Source: Nitrospirota bacterium
GTDB lineage: Bacteria; Nitrospirota; Thermodesulfovibrionia; Thermodesulfovibrionales; UBA6898
NCBI GenBank assembly: GCA_021811105.1
Contig: JAJZPM010000002.1
Span: forward strand, 124,001 to 188,000
Length of the DNA stretch: 64,000 bases
Direction: 5' to 3'
The notes under the pieces were generated by a model. It saw nothing but the letters and a program-made list of their open reading frames with translations. It did no database searches and was not told where the DNA came from. Positions within the stretch are counted from its first letter, which is position 1; every line of letters starts with the position of its first letter. The position numbers were made by a program, and so were the translations under genes. Positions 7,885 to 14,810 of the stretch are shown here, piece after piece.

Positions 7885-8652
7885 TTATTCCTTTCCGCCG
7901 CATACAGCGCAGTTGCGGTCTTTATGTATGTTCAATTTTCTGAAGTCCGTGTCAATCGTGTTAAATACAAGCATCTGCGACCGTAGCGGCTTACCGAAAC
8001 CGGTGAGCAGTTTTATCGCTTCAATGGCCATCATACATCCCAGCATGCCCGATACAGCTCCCAGAACCGGGAAGCACAACTCCTCCCAAGAAGGATCATC
8101 AACGGGATAGAGGCAGTGAAGGCAGGCGGTAACGTTCGGAATAACGTTAAAGAGATAGCCTTCCATTCCGTTCATGGCCGCCTCGACCATCGGTATTCCT
8201 TTTCTTACGCATGCAGCATTCAATGTCCGCCGCTCCCGGAAATTAGGCCTTGCCGAGATTGCCATATCGATCCCTTCCAGAAGTTTGTCGATATTGCCCT
8301 CCTCCGATCTCTCGTCGTATATCTCGACCTGGACATCCGGGTTTATGTCCCGGATCGTCCTTATGGCCTGATCGACCCTGCTTTCTCCTATCCATTCGTG
8401 GCGCATGAGAATCTGCCTGTTCATATTCGATAGGGTCAACCGTCCGTAATGGGCCAACACCATCCTGCCTATTCCGGCAACCGCGAGATAGAGCGCCGCG
8501 GCCCCGCCGAGTCCGCCGACTCCGGCTATAAGAGCAGTCGAATTTTTGAGCCTCTCCTGGTGGCCCATCGTAAAGCCCTGGAGCATGAGTTGTCGTTTGT
8601 ATCGTTCTTTTTCTCTTTCGGAAAGGCAGACTGTTTCAGTAGACGGCGTCAC
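7885..8652 (-). CDS. hesA: HesA/MoeB/ThiF-type adenylyltransferase
   Basis: A 255-residue E1-like enzyme of the HesA/MoeB/ThiF family. The nucleotide-binding motif GVGGLGGAAALYLAVAGIG lies at about residues 44-62, and LSNMNRQILM follows as the adenylation site signature. Cysteine pairs CLHC and CAVC near the C-terminus are the zinc ligands. Family members activate the C-terminus of a small sulfur carrier. HesA-type genes recur in nif clusters and are thought to help molybdenum or sulfur delivery for the cofactor. No MoaD-like partner is seen nearby. The start overlaps the nifB end by 17 bases and modA follows after two bases, so it belongs to the nifB operon. MoeB is an alternative assignment. 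Confidence 0.8.
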   Translation of the reverse strand: MTPSTETVCLSEREKERYKRQLMLQGFTMGHQERLKNSTALIAGVGGLGGAAALYLAVAGIGRMVLAHYGRLTLSNMNRQILMRHEWIGESRVDQAIRTIRDINPDVQVEIYDERSEEGNIDKLLEGIDMAISARPNFRERRTLNAACVRKGIPMVEAAMNGMEGYLFNVIPNVTACLHCLYPVDDPSWEELCFPVLGAVSGMLGCMMAIEAIKLLTGFGKPLRSQMLVFNTIDTDFRKLNIHKDRNCAVCGGKE

Positions 8653-9529
8653 AGTATTCCTCCCCTATTCTGGCGTTCAAGACTTCAAGCTCCATATCCT
8701 TGTCTTCACCGAGTATGCCGCATGCATCGGCCCTGCACTGTCTACAGTGGGACATCTGGGGGATACGCTCCGAACATTCCTTCCGCTTTCTCTTTATCGT
8801 TTCCCGCGACGGCCGCGAGAGGTCCGCAAATTCCGCCTGCGGTATGAGCGGCATAATATTCATTATGTCCGCTCCCCTCTCTCCCGCCCCCCACGCGATC
8901 AGGGGTATCTCGGCGTCGTTTATTCCGGGTATGAGGACAGTGTTCACCTTCACGATGAACCCGGCGTCGACCGCATTTATCAAGCCGCGCCACTGGTTTG
9001 AGACGATGCGCTGCGCCGCCTCTTTTCCGGTATACCTTTTTCCTTTGTAAGAAACCCTCGAATAGATCCTTTCCGCTACGGCTGGCGTTGCGGCATTGAT
9101 CGTGATCGTTATGCTCCTGACCCCGGACCTCATCAGCCCTTCGATGCTGTCCGGGAGGGCGAGGCCGTTCGTCGAGATGCAGAGGACCAGTTCAGGGAAT
9201 TCTCTGTGGACCATGGACATCGTCTCAAAAGTTGCCTCGTTCGCCAGAGGGTCCCCGGGCCCCGCGATGCCTATCACGCTGATATTTTCGTTCCGCTCCA
9301 CTACCGCCCTCACCCTTTCGAGCGCTGCCTGAGGGCTGAGCACATTGCTTGTTATGCCCGGCCGCGACTCATTAGCGCAGTCATATTTCCTTATGCAGTA
9401 CCTGCACTGTATGTTGCAATGGGGAGCGACCGGCAGGTGAATCCTGCCGAACTTATGGTGCGCCTCTTCCGAAAAACACGGATGAATGTCCATTATGTTA
9501 TTTTTCTTTAGTGGTGTTAAGTCTCTCAT
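8636..9529 (-). CDS. nifB: FeMo-cofactor biosynthesis protein NifB (radical SAM)
   Basis: A 297-residue radical SAM enzyme that fuses two [4Fe-4S] units into the eight-iron NifB-co precursor. The SAM cluster motif is CNIQCRYC near residue 38. The preceding HPCFSEEAHHKFGRIHLPVA and the downstream NESRPG and GPGDPLAN are standard NifB signatures. Further cysteines (CRQCRADACG) near residue 260 bind the accessory cluster. It lacks the C-terminal NifX-like domain found in proteobacterial NifB, so it is the short, stand-alone form. ATG 9529 has GAGAGGGA upstream; a second Met at codon 13 is possible. A sigma-54 promoter sits 55-71 bases upstream. Confidence 0.96.
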   Translation of the reverse strand: MRDLTPLKKNNIMDIHPCFSEEAHHKFGRIHLPVAPHCNIQCRYCIRKYDCANESRPGITSNVLSPQAALERVRAVVERNENISVIGIAGPGDPLANEATFETMSMVHREFPELVLCISTNGLALPDSIEGLMRSGVRSITITINAATPAVAERIYSRVSYKGKRYTGKEAAQRIVSNQWRGLINAVDAGFIVKVNTVLIPGINDAEIPLIAWGAGERGADIMNIMPLIPQAEFADLSRPSRETIKRKRKECSERIPQMSHCRQCRADACGILGEDKDMELEVLNARIGEEYCDAVY

Positions 9530-9583
9530 CGATCTGTCCCTCTCTTCCTCTGCGGTTCTTCCCGCTTTAATATGGAGAGTAAA

Positions 9584-9600
9584 AGCAATCTCAATGCCAG
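9584..9600 (-). promoter_or_regulatory. Sigma-54 promoter of nifB
   Basis: CTGGCATTGAGATTGCT on the minus strand gives TGGCAT, five bases, then TTGCT, with exact GG-N10-GC spacing (GG 9598-9597, GC 9586-9585). The predicted start is near 9573, 44 bases before the nifB ATG. It would transcribe nifB-hesA-modABC. Confidence 0.8.
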
Positions 9601-9662
9601 CCTATATTGATTTAGAAAACGGCAGCTTGCATAAAAACGGAAATTGACCATATCTACATTTC

Positions 9663-9677
9663 TGTTTTAATACGACA
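9663..9677. promoter_or_regulatory. Possible activator site upstream of nifB (TGT-N9-ACA)
   Basis: TGT (9663-9665) and ACA (9675-9677) are separated by nine bases, one short of the NifA consensus spacing. The centre lies about 97 bp upstream of the predicted nifB start, the same distance as the perfect nifH site. This is weak by itself and is supported mainly by position. Confidence 0.3.
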
Positions 9678-9705
9678 TTCTCGTAGGCTGCCTGGCAAGG
9701 AACCC

Positions 9706-10161
9706 TCAGAGAAACCTGCGCATACAGAGGAGCTTGGTATCGGACCAACCGTTAGCGTTGTAGAATTTGAGTGCCTCCATATTGCCTGCGTCCCGGAGAA
9801 GCTGAAGTCTTGAGATGTTCTTCCCGGCGCACCATCCGGCGACCTCGGAAAAAAGCCTTGTCCCTATCCCTTTCCCCCTGTGCTCGTTCCGTACGATCAC
9901 GTCCTCAAGCAGCCCTGCAGCTCCGCCTTCCGCGGTGGAAATGAGTGTCTGCACGGAACACATGCCCATAATCTCTCCGGTGCGCTCCGCCACGAACACG
10001 GCCGATGAGCCTGATGCGTCGCCGAGTAAGAGCTCCAGCCCCCGGGCTTGCTTATTCCTGTCGGGGCTGAAATCCGCCTCTATCGAAAAAAGCTCGGACA
10101 GGAGATCGCACATCTGCGGAATATCGGCAGTTCCTGCCCGCCTTATGATTACGCCTCTCAT
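9706..10161 (-). CDS. GNAT family N-acetyltransferase
   Basis: A 151-residue acetyltransferase of the GNAT fold. The acetyl-CoA pyrophosphate loop is visible as VRNEHRGKGIGTRLF near residues 90-104, and the C-terminal NMEALKFYNANGW is the usual end of the fold. The substrate is unknown. GNAT genes of this type recur inside nif clusters next to nifB. Here the gene lies between the nif ferredoxin and nifB on the same strand, but the nifB promoter starts a separate transcript downstream. No good ribosome binding site precedes ATG 10161. A role in nitrogen fixation is therefore guilt by association only. Confidence 0.8.
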   Translation of the reverse strand: MRGVIIRRAGTADIPQMCDLLSELFSIEADFSPDRNKQARGLELLLGDASGSSAVFVAERTGEIMGMCSVQTLISTAEGGAAGLLEDVIVRNEHRGKGIGTRLFSEVAGWCAGKNISRLQLLRDAGNMEALKFYNANGWSDTKLLCMRRFL

Positions 10162-10194
10162 AATTGCATCAACCCTTCGGTCAGCCGGGAACCA

Positions 10195-10246
10195 TAACTC
10201 CCCCTCCCCCCTCTTATCTTAAGAGGGGGTGTCAAAGGCGGGGGCG
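10195..10246. repeat. Palindromic intergenic repeat (CCCCCTCTTA / TAAGAGGGGG)
   Basis: A C-rich stretch followed by a stem of about ten base pairs (CCCCCTCTTA...TAAGAGGGGG) and a G-rich tail lies between the ferredoxin and GNAT genes. It belongs to the same family as the repeats at 10589, 11403 and 14707 judged by composition and stem sequence. Confidence 0.6.
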
Positions 10247-10281
10247 TTACTTACTCGATAGGGGGATTGTCTCCCACCCAT

Positions 10282-10557
10282 TCATATTTCCACGTGGATG
10301 TGGCACCTCTTGGTGCATGCCTTTGAGCAGGCCTCGCAGCCGATACAGTTCTCCGGCCTCGCAACGGACATGACATTGTTGCCCATATCGTCGCCGAATT
10401 CATCTTCGCCCTCGAATGGTTTCTCGATGAGCTCGAGGACGTCCCTGCTGCATACCTTATAGCATCTGCCGCAGCCGATGCACTTTTCGACATCGATCGA
10501 ATCTATGAACCTGGGCGTCCATTCTTGCCCGCCTCTTGTATATCCAACAATCGCCAT
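10282..10557 (-). CDS. Nif-specific ferredoxin (2x[4Fe-4S], ferredoxin III type)
   Basis: A 91-residue ferredoxin with two cluster-binding motifs, CIGCGRCYKVC near residue 26 and CIGCEACSKAC near residue 72. The spacing between them is filled by a charged loop. The opening WTPRFIDSIDVEKC is characteristic of the nif-specific ferredoxin III family. It most likely delivers electrons to nitrogenase reductase or to NifB/NifEN during cofactor assembly. The start is ATG 10557 because GGGAGG lies just upstream; the open frame extends 23 codons further through a repeat. It follows nifI2 after 76 bases on the same strand. Confidence 0.88.
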   Translation of the reverse strand: MAIVGYTRGGQEWTPRFIDSIDVEKCIGCGRCYKVCSRDVLELIEKPFEGEDEFGDDMGNNVMSVARPENCIGCEACSKACTKRCHIHVEI

Positions 10558-10588
10558 AATGCCTCCCTGAATTCGTGAACATTTTTCA

Positions 10589-10636
10589 TAACCCCACCCT
10601 TCCTCCCTTATCTTAGGGGGAGGCAAGGAGGGGTTA
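10589..10636. repeat. Short inverted-repeat element ending at the nifI2 stop
   Basis: A 48-base element bounded by TAACCCC (10589-10595) and its inverse GGGGTTA (10630-10636), with an inner CCTCCCTTA/TTAGGGGGAGG stem. The reverse complement of the element at 11403-11451 matches it at about nine positions in ten. Its last three bases supply the TAA stop codon of nifI2. Confidence 0.75.
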
Positions 10637-11053
10637 CGCTATCGCCTCGCCGCCTGTTTCTGATGTCCTGACCCTTATTGCGTTTTCAATCGGCGAAACG
10701 AATATTTTGCCGTCTCCAGTCTTTCCGGTCTTATTTACGCTGATGATTGACTTGACTATTTTAGTCACAAGGTCGTCGGGGACGACCATGGTAAGCATCC
10801 TTTTGGGAACAAAAAGTGCGACCGTTGGAAGGGCATGCACAAGGGCGTAGGTCGCGGGCGTCGGTTTCAGTTTTGCAGGTGTGCAGAAACTTTCCGGCAG
10901 GTCCGGGTCCAGATCATTGTTGCAGACCATTCCTCTTTGCTTTCCCCGACCGTCAACGCTCTGGATAGAGAGAGAAGGAAAACCGAGATCCTCCAGCGCT
11001 TTCTTGGTCTCTGGGAGCTTATCTCGCCGTATGATGGCCGTAATCTCTTTCAT
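10634..11053 (-). CDS. nifI2: Nitrogenase-associated PII protein NifI2
   Basis: A 139-residue PII-like protein. It has the standard fold with KTGKTGDGKIFVSPIENAIRVRT at the C-terminus. The T-loop region (about residues 42-75) is longer than in GlnB and lacks the uridylylated tyrosine context, which is the mark of NifI2. In methanogens and anaerobic bacteria a NifI1-NifI2 complex binds dinitrogenase and blocks it when 2-oxoglutarate is low, giving post-translational switch-off. The start overlaps the nifI1 stop (ATGA). The usual place is between nifH and nifD; here the pair is downstream of nifX. The stop codon lies in a repeat element. Confidence 0.9.
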   Translation of the reverse strand: MKEITAIIRRDKLPETKKALEDLGFPSLSIQSVDGRGKQRGMVCNNDLDPDLPESFCTPAKLKPTPATYALVHALPTVALFVPKRMLTMVVPDDLVTKIVKSIISVNKTGKTGDGKIFVSPIENAIRVRTSETGGEAIA

Positions 11054-11367
11054 AAGGCTGCCTCCCCGGTCCTTACGGTATAGGCTGCCTCAACGGGACT
11101 AATGAATATCTTGCCGTCGCCGACAAAGCCGGTCCTGGATTTATCCATCATGAGATTGACGACCCTGTCCACATCGCCGTCGTTGACGACCATCATAACC
11201 AGCATTTTGGGCAATTCGTCATAATGGACCGGCCCGACCTGCAGTCCCTTCTGTTTACCTCTCCCGAACACCGGCATTTTTGTTAGCGATGGAAAGCCGG
11301 CCCCCTCTAATGCCTGGACTACTTCCTGCTCTTTCTCCGGCCGGATAAATGCCCTTATCATCTTCAT
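11050..11367 (-). CDS. nifI1: Nitrogenase-associated PII protein NifI1
   Basis: A 105-residue PII-like protein beginning MKMIRAFIRPEKEQEVVQAL and ending with the GFVGDGKIFISPVE signature. The T-loop is short and has the sequence GLQVGPVHYDELPKM rather than the GlnB-type RGAEY. This form is typical of NifI1, which partners NifI2 to inhibit nitrogenase in response to ammonium. ATG 11367 is preceded by AGGAGG. The four-base overlap with nifI2 means they are co-translated. It lies directly after nifX, separated by one repeat element. Confidence 0.9.
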   Translation of the reverse strand: MKMIRAFIRPEKEQEVVQALEGAGFPSLTKMPVFGRGKQKGLQVGPVHYDELPKMLVMMVVNDGDVDRVVNLMMDKSRTGFVGDGKIFISPVEAAYTVRTGEAAL

Positions 11368-11402
11368 CTTTTCTTCCTCCTGTATGCGTTAAGTTATTGG
11401 AT

Positions 11403-11451
11403 TAACCCCTCCTCGCCTCCCCTTAACCTAAGGGGAGGAAGGGTGGGGTTA
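11403..11451. repeat. Short inverted-repeat element ending at the nifX stop
   Basis: A 49-base element bounded by TAACCCC (11403-11409) and GGGGTTA (11445-11451). In reverse complement it closely matches the element at 10589-10636. Its last three bases form the TAA stop codon of nifX. Confidence 0.75.
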
Positions 11452-11853
11452 TTCCTTTGTCTCGCTGTTTAAGATTTTTGCCAGCCACGGCGGCGGCGAC
11501 TTTCTGACCGTCTCCAACAGTTTTTTGAGCGAATCCTCGATCGAGACGGTCTCCTTCACCTTCACCGGCATGATGCCCTTTCGTATGAGCCGCGACGCCG
11601 AAGGGCCGCCTATCTCGGTGAGATAGACGATCTTGCAGTCCGCAAGCCTGCTCACCTTCTTTTCCACAAGGTCGTCGTGGGTCTGTCCCATCCCCTTTGA
11701 CTCTTCGACGGCCCGGTCCCTGCCCCTGGCAAACCTCCTTGTCTCACTGAAGGCAAAGCCGTCCTTCGTAAGATCATAGACGGCAAATGCGCCTGCCCTG
11801 CCGAAGTGTTCGTCCACATTAACACCGTCAGTAGTCGCGAATGCGATTTTCAT
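11449..11853 (-). CDS. nifX: NifX/dinitrogenase iron-molybdenum cofactor-binding family protein
   Basis: A 134-residue protein of the dinitrogenase iron-molybdenum cofactor family, starting MKIAFATTDGVNVDEHFGRA, which is the standard NifX opening. These proteins bind and shuttle NifB-co or FeMo-co precursors between NifB, NifEN and apo-nitrogenase. The middle segment SRLADCKIVYLTEIGGPSASRLI is the family core. The start at 11853 is set by AGGAGGT about eight bases upstream; the open frame begins 26 codons earlier but those codons have no ribosome site. The order nifEN-nifX fits cofactor assembly. A NafY-type gamma subunit is a less likely alternative. Confidence 0.85.
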   Translation of the reverse strand: MKIAFATTDGVNVDEHFGRAGAFAVYDLTKDGFAFSETRRFARGRDRAVEESKGMGQTHDDLVEKKVSRLADCKIVYLTEIGGPSASRLIRKGIMPVKVKETVSIEDSLKKLLETVRKSPPPWLAKILNSETKE

Positions 11854-11875
11854 TCCGTAAGACCTCCTTTCTCTC

Positions 11876-12071
11876 CTATTCAACCGCGCAAATCCGCCCC
11901 AAATAGAGTCCGCGTGATGAAAAACGTCCATAGTCGAGGCTCCTCAGCCGGCTTGCAACTGGGTCAATACCTTTTTCATTGCGGCACCCGAGGGCGTGTC
12001 TGCGTTTACGTGAATCATAATAATAATCTGCCGATTCTATGGCGTTTTTCAGCATGTCGGACTCTGTCCTT
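11876..12071 (-). other. nifEN-nifX spacer with a short ORF and a duplicated segment
   Basis: The 230-base gap between nifEN and nifX contains an open frame from ATG 12055 to a stop at 11876 (59 codons) without a well-placed ribosome site. Its first codons (MLKNAIESADYY) match the middle of the small ORF upstream of nifH (MLHNAIEAADNY). At DNA level 12010-12071 aligns with 18889-18951 at roughly three bases in four, in the same frame. I do not recognise a family. It is either a degenerate copy of a small gene or a shared regulatory segment. Confidence 0.4.
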
Positions 12072-12083
12072 AAACAAGGATGA

Positions 12084-14672
12084 TTATCTGGAGTCATGGT
12101 TGCCAACTCCCTGCCCCTGCAACATCAGGACGTTCCCGATTTCATTGATCATGAAGAGACTTCCGCGGTATCCCACGCCGACCCTGCTATTGGCCCCCAG
12201 GATCTTCTGTAACGGAAATCCCATTTGGTACAGCGGTATCCCGAGCCGTTTAGCCGTATCTTCCGCGTGCGAATTGGCTATCAGCAGGTCGATCCCCCCT
12301 TCGACCGAGGCAAGGTCGCCGATGATGACTTTTTCAGCAGGTATCCTGACGGCCGCCTCCGACGGCTGAGGCAGCACCACAGTCGTGATCTTCGCCCCCA
12401 TCTCGGTGAGCCACCTCGCGGTCTGCAGCGCAAGGTCCGGTTCGAGGGCGATCCCGATGCGCTTGTTCCCGTAAAAGAAATGGGCGTCCCTCATCCCGTC
12501 GATAAGGACCCTTCGCTGTCTTTCGTATTTCGGCGGCACCGGCTTTCCGCTCAGCGACGAGAGCGTTTCCATGAGAGCGTCCGAGTCCCCCAGTCCGGCA
12601 ATTCCGTCGAAGACCCTGCAGGGAATGCCGAACCTCTCTGTCAGGATCTCTGCGCCTCGCTCCATGCTCGCCCCTACGGCGATCGTGAATTCAGAAGACC
12701 CCATAAGCTCGATGTCCTCAACTGTAGTCCCGCCGATCGCCAGGGGCGAAACGCCTTTTCTGCTTCCATCGAGTGCGGAGAGATCAGGCAGGATCACCGG
12801 CTTTAAACCAAAGGATTCGATAATCTCTCGCAGTTCCGTAAAGTCGGCAGGCGTGAGATGCAGTCCGGCCAATACATTGACCTGTCTCTCCATTCTTCCG
12901 CTCTTTCCGGCAAAACCGGCCATTTCTTCAACCGCCCTCGCATAGCCAGTTTCAAGCCCGCCTTCATAGTCCGGGGTGGGGACGCAAAGAACCCTGCACT
13001 CAGGATAGTCGCTTCGGATTCGTTTTATAGCGCTTTGCGTATCATCTCCCTTGACCTCGGAAAGTCCTGATGTAAGGATGCCAATCACGTCAAGCCTGCT
13101 CTTCTCTATAAATCCTTTGGCGGTCTCGATCAATTTTCCATCGCTTCCCATGATCACGTCTTCGGCAAAGAGCTTTGTGCCCGCAAGTGCGATCGGCTCT
13201 CTGAAGTGCCTCGTCAGCAGCGCCTTTCCGAGAAACGTGCATCCCTGCGCACCGTGGATCACCGGAAGCGCGCCGTGCACGCCCTGGAAGGCGATCGCCG
13301 CGCCGGTCGACTGGGAATGCTTAAGGGGATTGATAACAGCATAAGCCCTATCCGTCCTATAGGACTTATTGGACCTATTTTCCTCTTTCTTCCCGTAGAA
13401 TCTCATGCCGATGTCGATCTGGGCCGCCAGGTTGACGAGCCCGTCATATCCCGCATACGGCGTATGGCGCTCCTGGTTGACGTCGACGAAAGGATATCCT
13501 TCTTTTATCCCAAGATACTGGTTCCTTCCGCCCGCGATAAGCATGTCGGCCTTTCTCTGCCGCAAAAGCTTCAGCAGGTTGCCGGGGGAGGTGTCTTCCA
13601 CAAGCGGGGCCCTCTCGCCAAGGATTTCCTTCATCTTTTCCTCGTCGTGATAGGTGCTCTTCTTTGTCCCGACCGCAACCGTCTCTATGCCGAGGTCGCG
13701 AAGCGCCGAGATGAACGACCAGCTCTTCACCCCGCCGGAATACAGCACCGCCCTTTTACCCTTCAGGTATCCGTAAGGTTTCAGCCGTCCCTCAAGCCTT
13801 TCCTCTTCTTCCGCTATCACGGCTTCCACCCTGCCTTCCAGTCCGAGCTTCGAGGCTATCAGCCGCACAGCCTTCGTCGTCTCCGTCCTTCCGAAGAAAG
13901 ACACCTCGACGTAGGGTGTCCCGTATTTCCTCTCCATCTCCTTCGCCACGTTGATCAGTGCCCTGCCGCAGACCACCACGTTTAACTTCGCCTTGTGGGC
14001 ATAGGTGATCTCTTCGAAGGTCGCGTCCCCCGTGAGCCGGGAGAGGACCCTGATGCCTGCCTTCGCGAGCAGCGGCTCGATCAGCCAGAGGTCTCCCGCG
14101 ATATTGTATTCGCCGATGAGATTGATATCATGCTCCGTGAGCAGCGGAGGCTCACCGGTCCCGATCACGTGATCGAGCAGGACTTCCCCCGCGATCCTGT
14201 TGCCGAGATTTTTCGGCCCGACAAACCCGGGCGCGTTCACCGGGATAACGGGTATTCCGATCTTCTCATGCGCCTGCCTGCAGACCGCATCGATGTCCTC
14301 ACCGATAAGTCCGCTCACGCAGGTCGCATAGACGAAGACCGCCTTCGGCTTCACAACTCTGCACGTCTGAAGGATGGCATGAAGCAGTTTTTCTTCAGAG
14401 CCATAGACAATGTCCATCTCGCTCATGTCGGTGGTAAAGCCCATGCGAAGCAGGGACACGCCCCTTTCACGGGAGAGCGAACCCCTGCCTTCCCAGGAAT
14501 TGCCGCAGCAGGCGATCGGCCCATGGACGATATGCGCGGCGTCGGCGATCGGCTGCAGAACGATCATCGCGCCGTCGAAGGCGCAGGATTCTCCTCCCCG
14601 GGACCGGCAGACCCTGTCCTTCGCTCCGGGTGCGCATCCGTGTTCAGTCAGCTTATCCATATGGGTTATCAT
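12084..14672 (-). CDS. nifEN: Fused NifE-NifN cofactor scaffold protein
   Basis: A single 862-residue open frame carries NifE (about residues 1-430) followed by NifN (about 445-862). The NifE half has ESCAFDGAMIVLQPIADAAH and HGPIACCGNSWEGRG; the NifN half has NPLKHSQSTGAAIAFQG and HGAQGCTFLGKALLTRHFREP. NifEN is the scaffold on which NifB-co matures to FeMo-co before transfer to NifDK. The two are normally separate genes. Here they are joined by a linker (about residues 432-444) coded by four tandem nine-base units, with no stop, frameshift or loss of core residues in either half. ATG 14672 lacks a strong ribosome site; Met5 is an alternative. nifK lies upstream across a repeat-filled gap and nifX follows. 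Confidence 0.95.
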   Translation of the reverse strand: MITHMDKLTEHGCAPGAKDRVCRSRGGESCAFDGAMIVLQPIADAAHIVHGPIACCGNSWEGRGSLSRERGVSLLRMGFTTDMSEMDIVYGSEEKLLHAILQTCRVVKPKAVFVYATCVSGLIGEDIDAVCRQAHEKIGIPVIPVNAPGFVGPKNLGNRIAGEVLLDHVIGTGEPPLLTEHDINLIGEYNIAGDLWLIEPLLAKAGIRVLSRLTGDATFEEITYAHKAKLNVVVCGRALINVAKEMERKYGTPYVEVSFFGRTETTKAVRLIASKLGLEGRVEAVIAEEEERLEGRLKPYGYLKGKRAVLYSGGVKSWSFISALRDLGIETVAVGTKKSTYHDEEKMKEILGERAPLVEDTSPGNLLKLLRQRKADMLIAGGRNQYLGIKEGYPFVDVNQERHTPYAGYDGLVNLAAQIDIGMRFYGKKEENRSNKSYRTDRAYAVINPLKHSQSTGAAIAFQGVHGALPVIHGAQGCTFLGKALLTRHFREPIALAGTKLFAEDVIMGSDGKLIETAKGFIEKSRLDVIGILTSGLSEVKGDDTQSAIKRIRSDYPECRVLCVPTPDYEGGLETGYARAVEEMAGFAGKSGRMERQVNVLAGLHLTPADFTELREIIESFGLKPVILPDLSALDGSRKGVSPLAIGGTTVEDIELMGSSEFTIAVGASMERGAEILTERFGIPCRVFDGIAGLGDSDALMETLSSLSGKPVPPKYERQRRVLIDGMRDAHFFYGNKRIGIALEPDLALQTARWLTEMGAKITTVVLPQPSEAAVRIPAEKVIIGDLASVEGGIDLLIANSHAEDTAKRLGIPLYQMGFPLQKILGANSRVGVGYRGSLFMINEIGNVLMLQGQGVGNHDSR
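13343..13378 (-). repeat. Nonamer array forming the NifE-NifN linker
   Basis: Read on the minus strand from 13378, four nine-base units follow each other: ATAGGTCCA, ATAAGTCCT, ATAGGACGG, ATAGGGCTT. Because nine is a multiple of three they stay in frame and give a tripeptide-like pattern (NRS, NKS, YRT, DRA). The array coincides exactly with the junction between the NifE and NifN halves. Confidence 0.75.
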
Positions 14673-14706
14673 GATTCATCCTTTACCGTTAACTTCAGCT
14701 TTCATA

Positions 14707-14800
14707 CCCCGCCTAACCTCCCCTTACCTTAAGGGGAGGAACCAATTCAGGGTTGTCCCGCCTTCTTCACCCCCTCTTAAGGTAAGAGGGGGAAGGGGAA
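14707..14800. repeat. Two adjacent palindromic repeats between nifK and nifEN
   Basis: CTCCCCTTACCTTAAGGGGAG (near 14718-14738) and CCCCCTCTTAAGGTAAGAGGGGG (near 14769-14792) form two hairpins in the 138-base nifK-nifEN gap. They resemble the other C/G-rich repeats of the nif cluster. They may attenuate transcription or stabilise the nifHDK part of the message. Confidence 0.65.
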
Positions 14801-14810
14801 TTATTTATCT

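Noticed and set aside
12084-14672. Possibility that the NifE-NifN fusion is a sequencing artefact
   Set aside because: Both halves are in the same frame with a linker made of four whole nine-base units; a missed stop or frameshift would not produce this.
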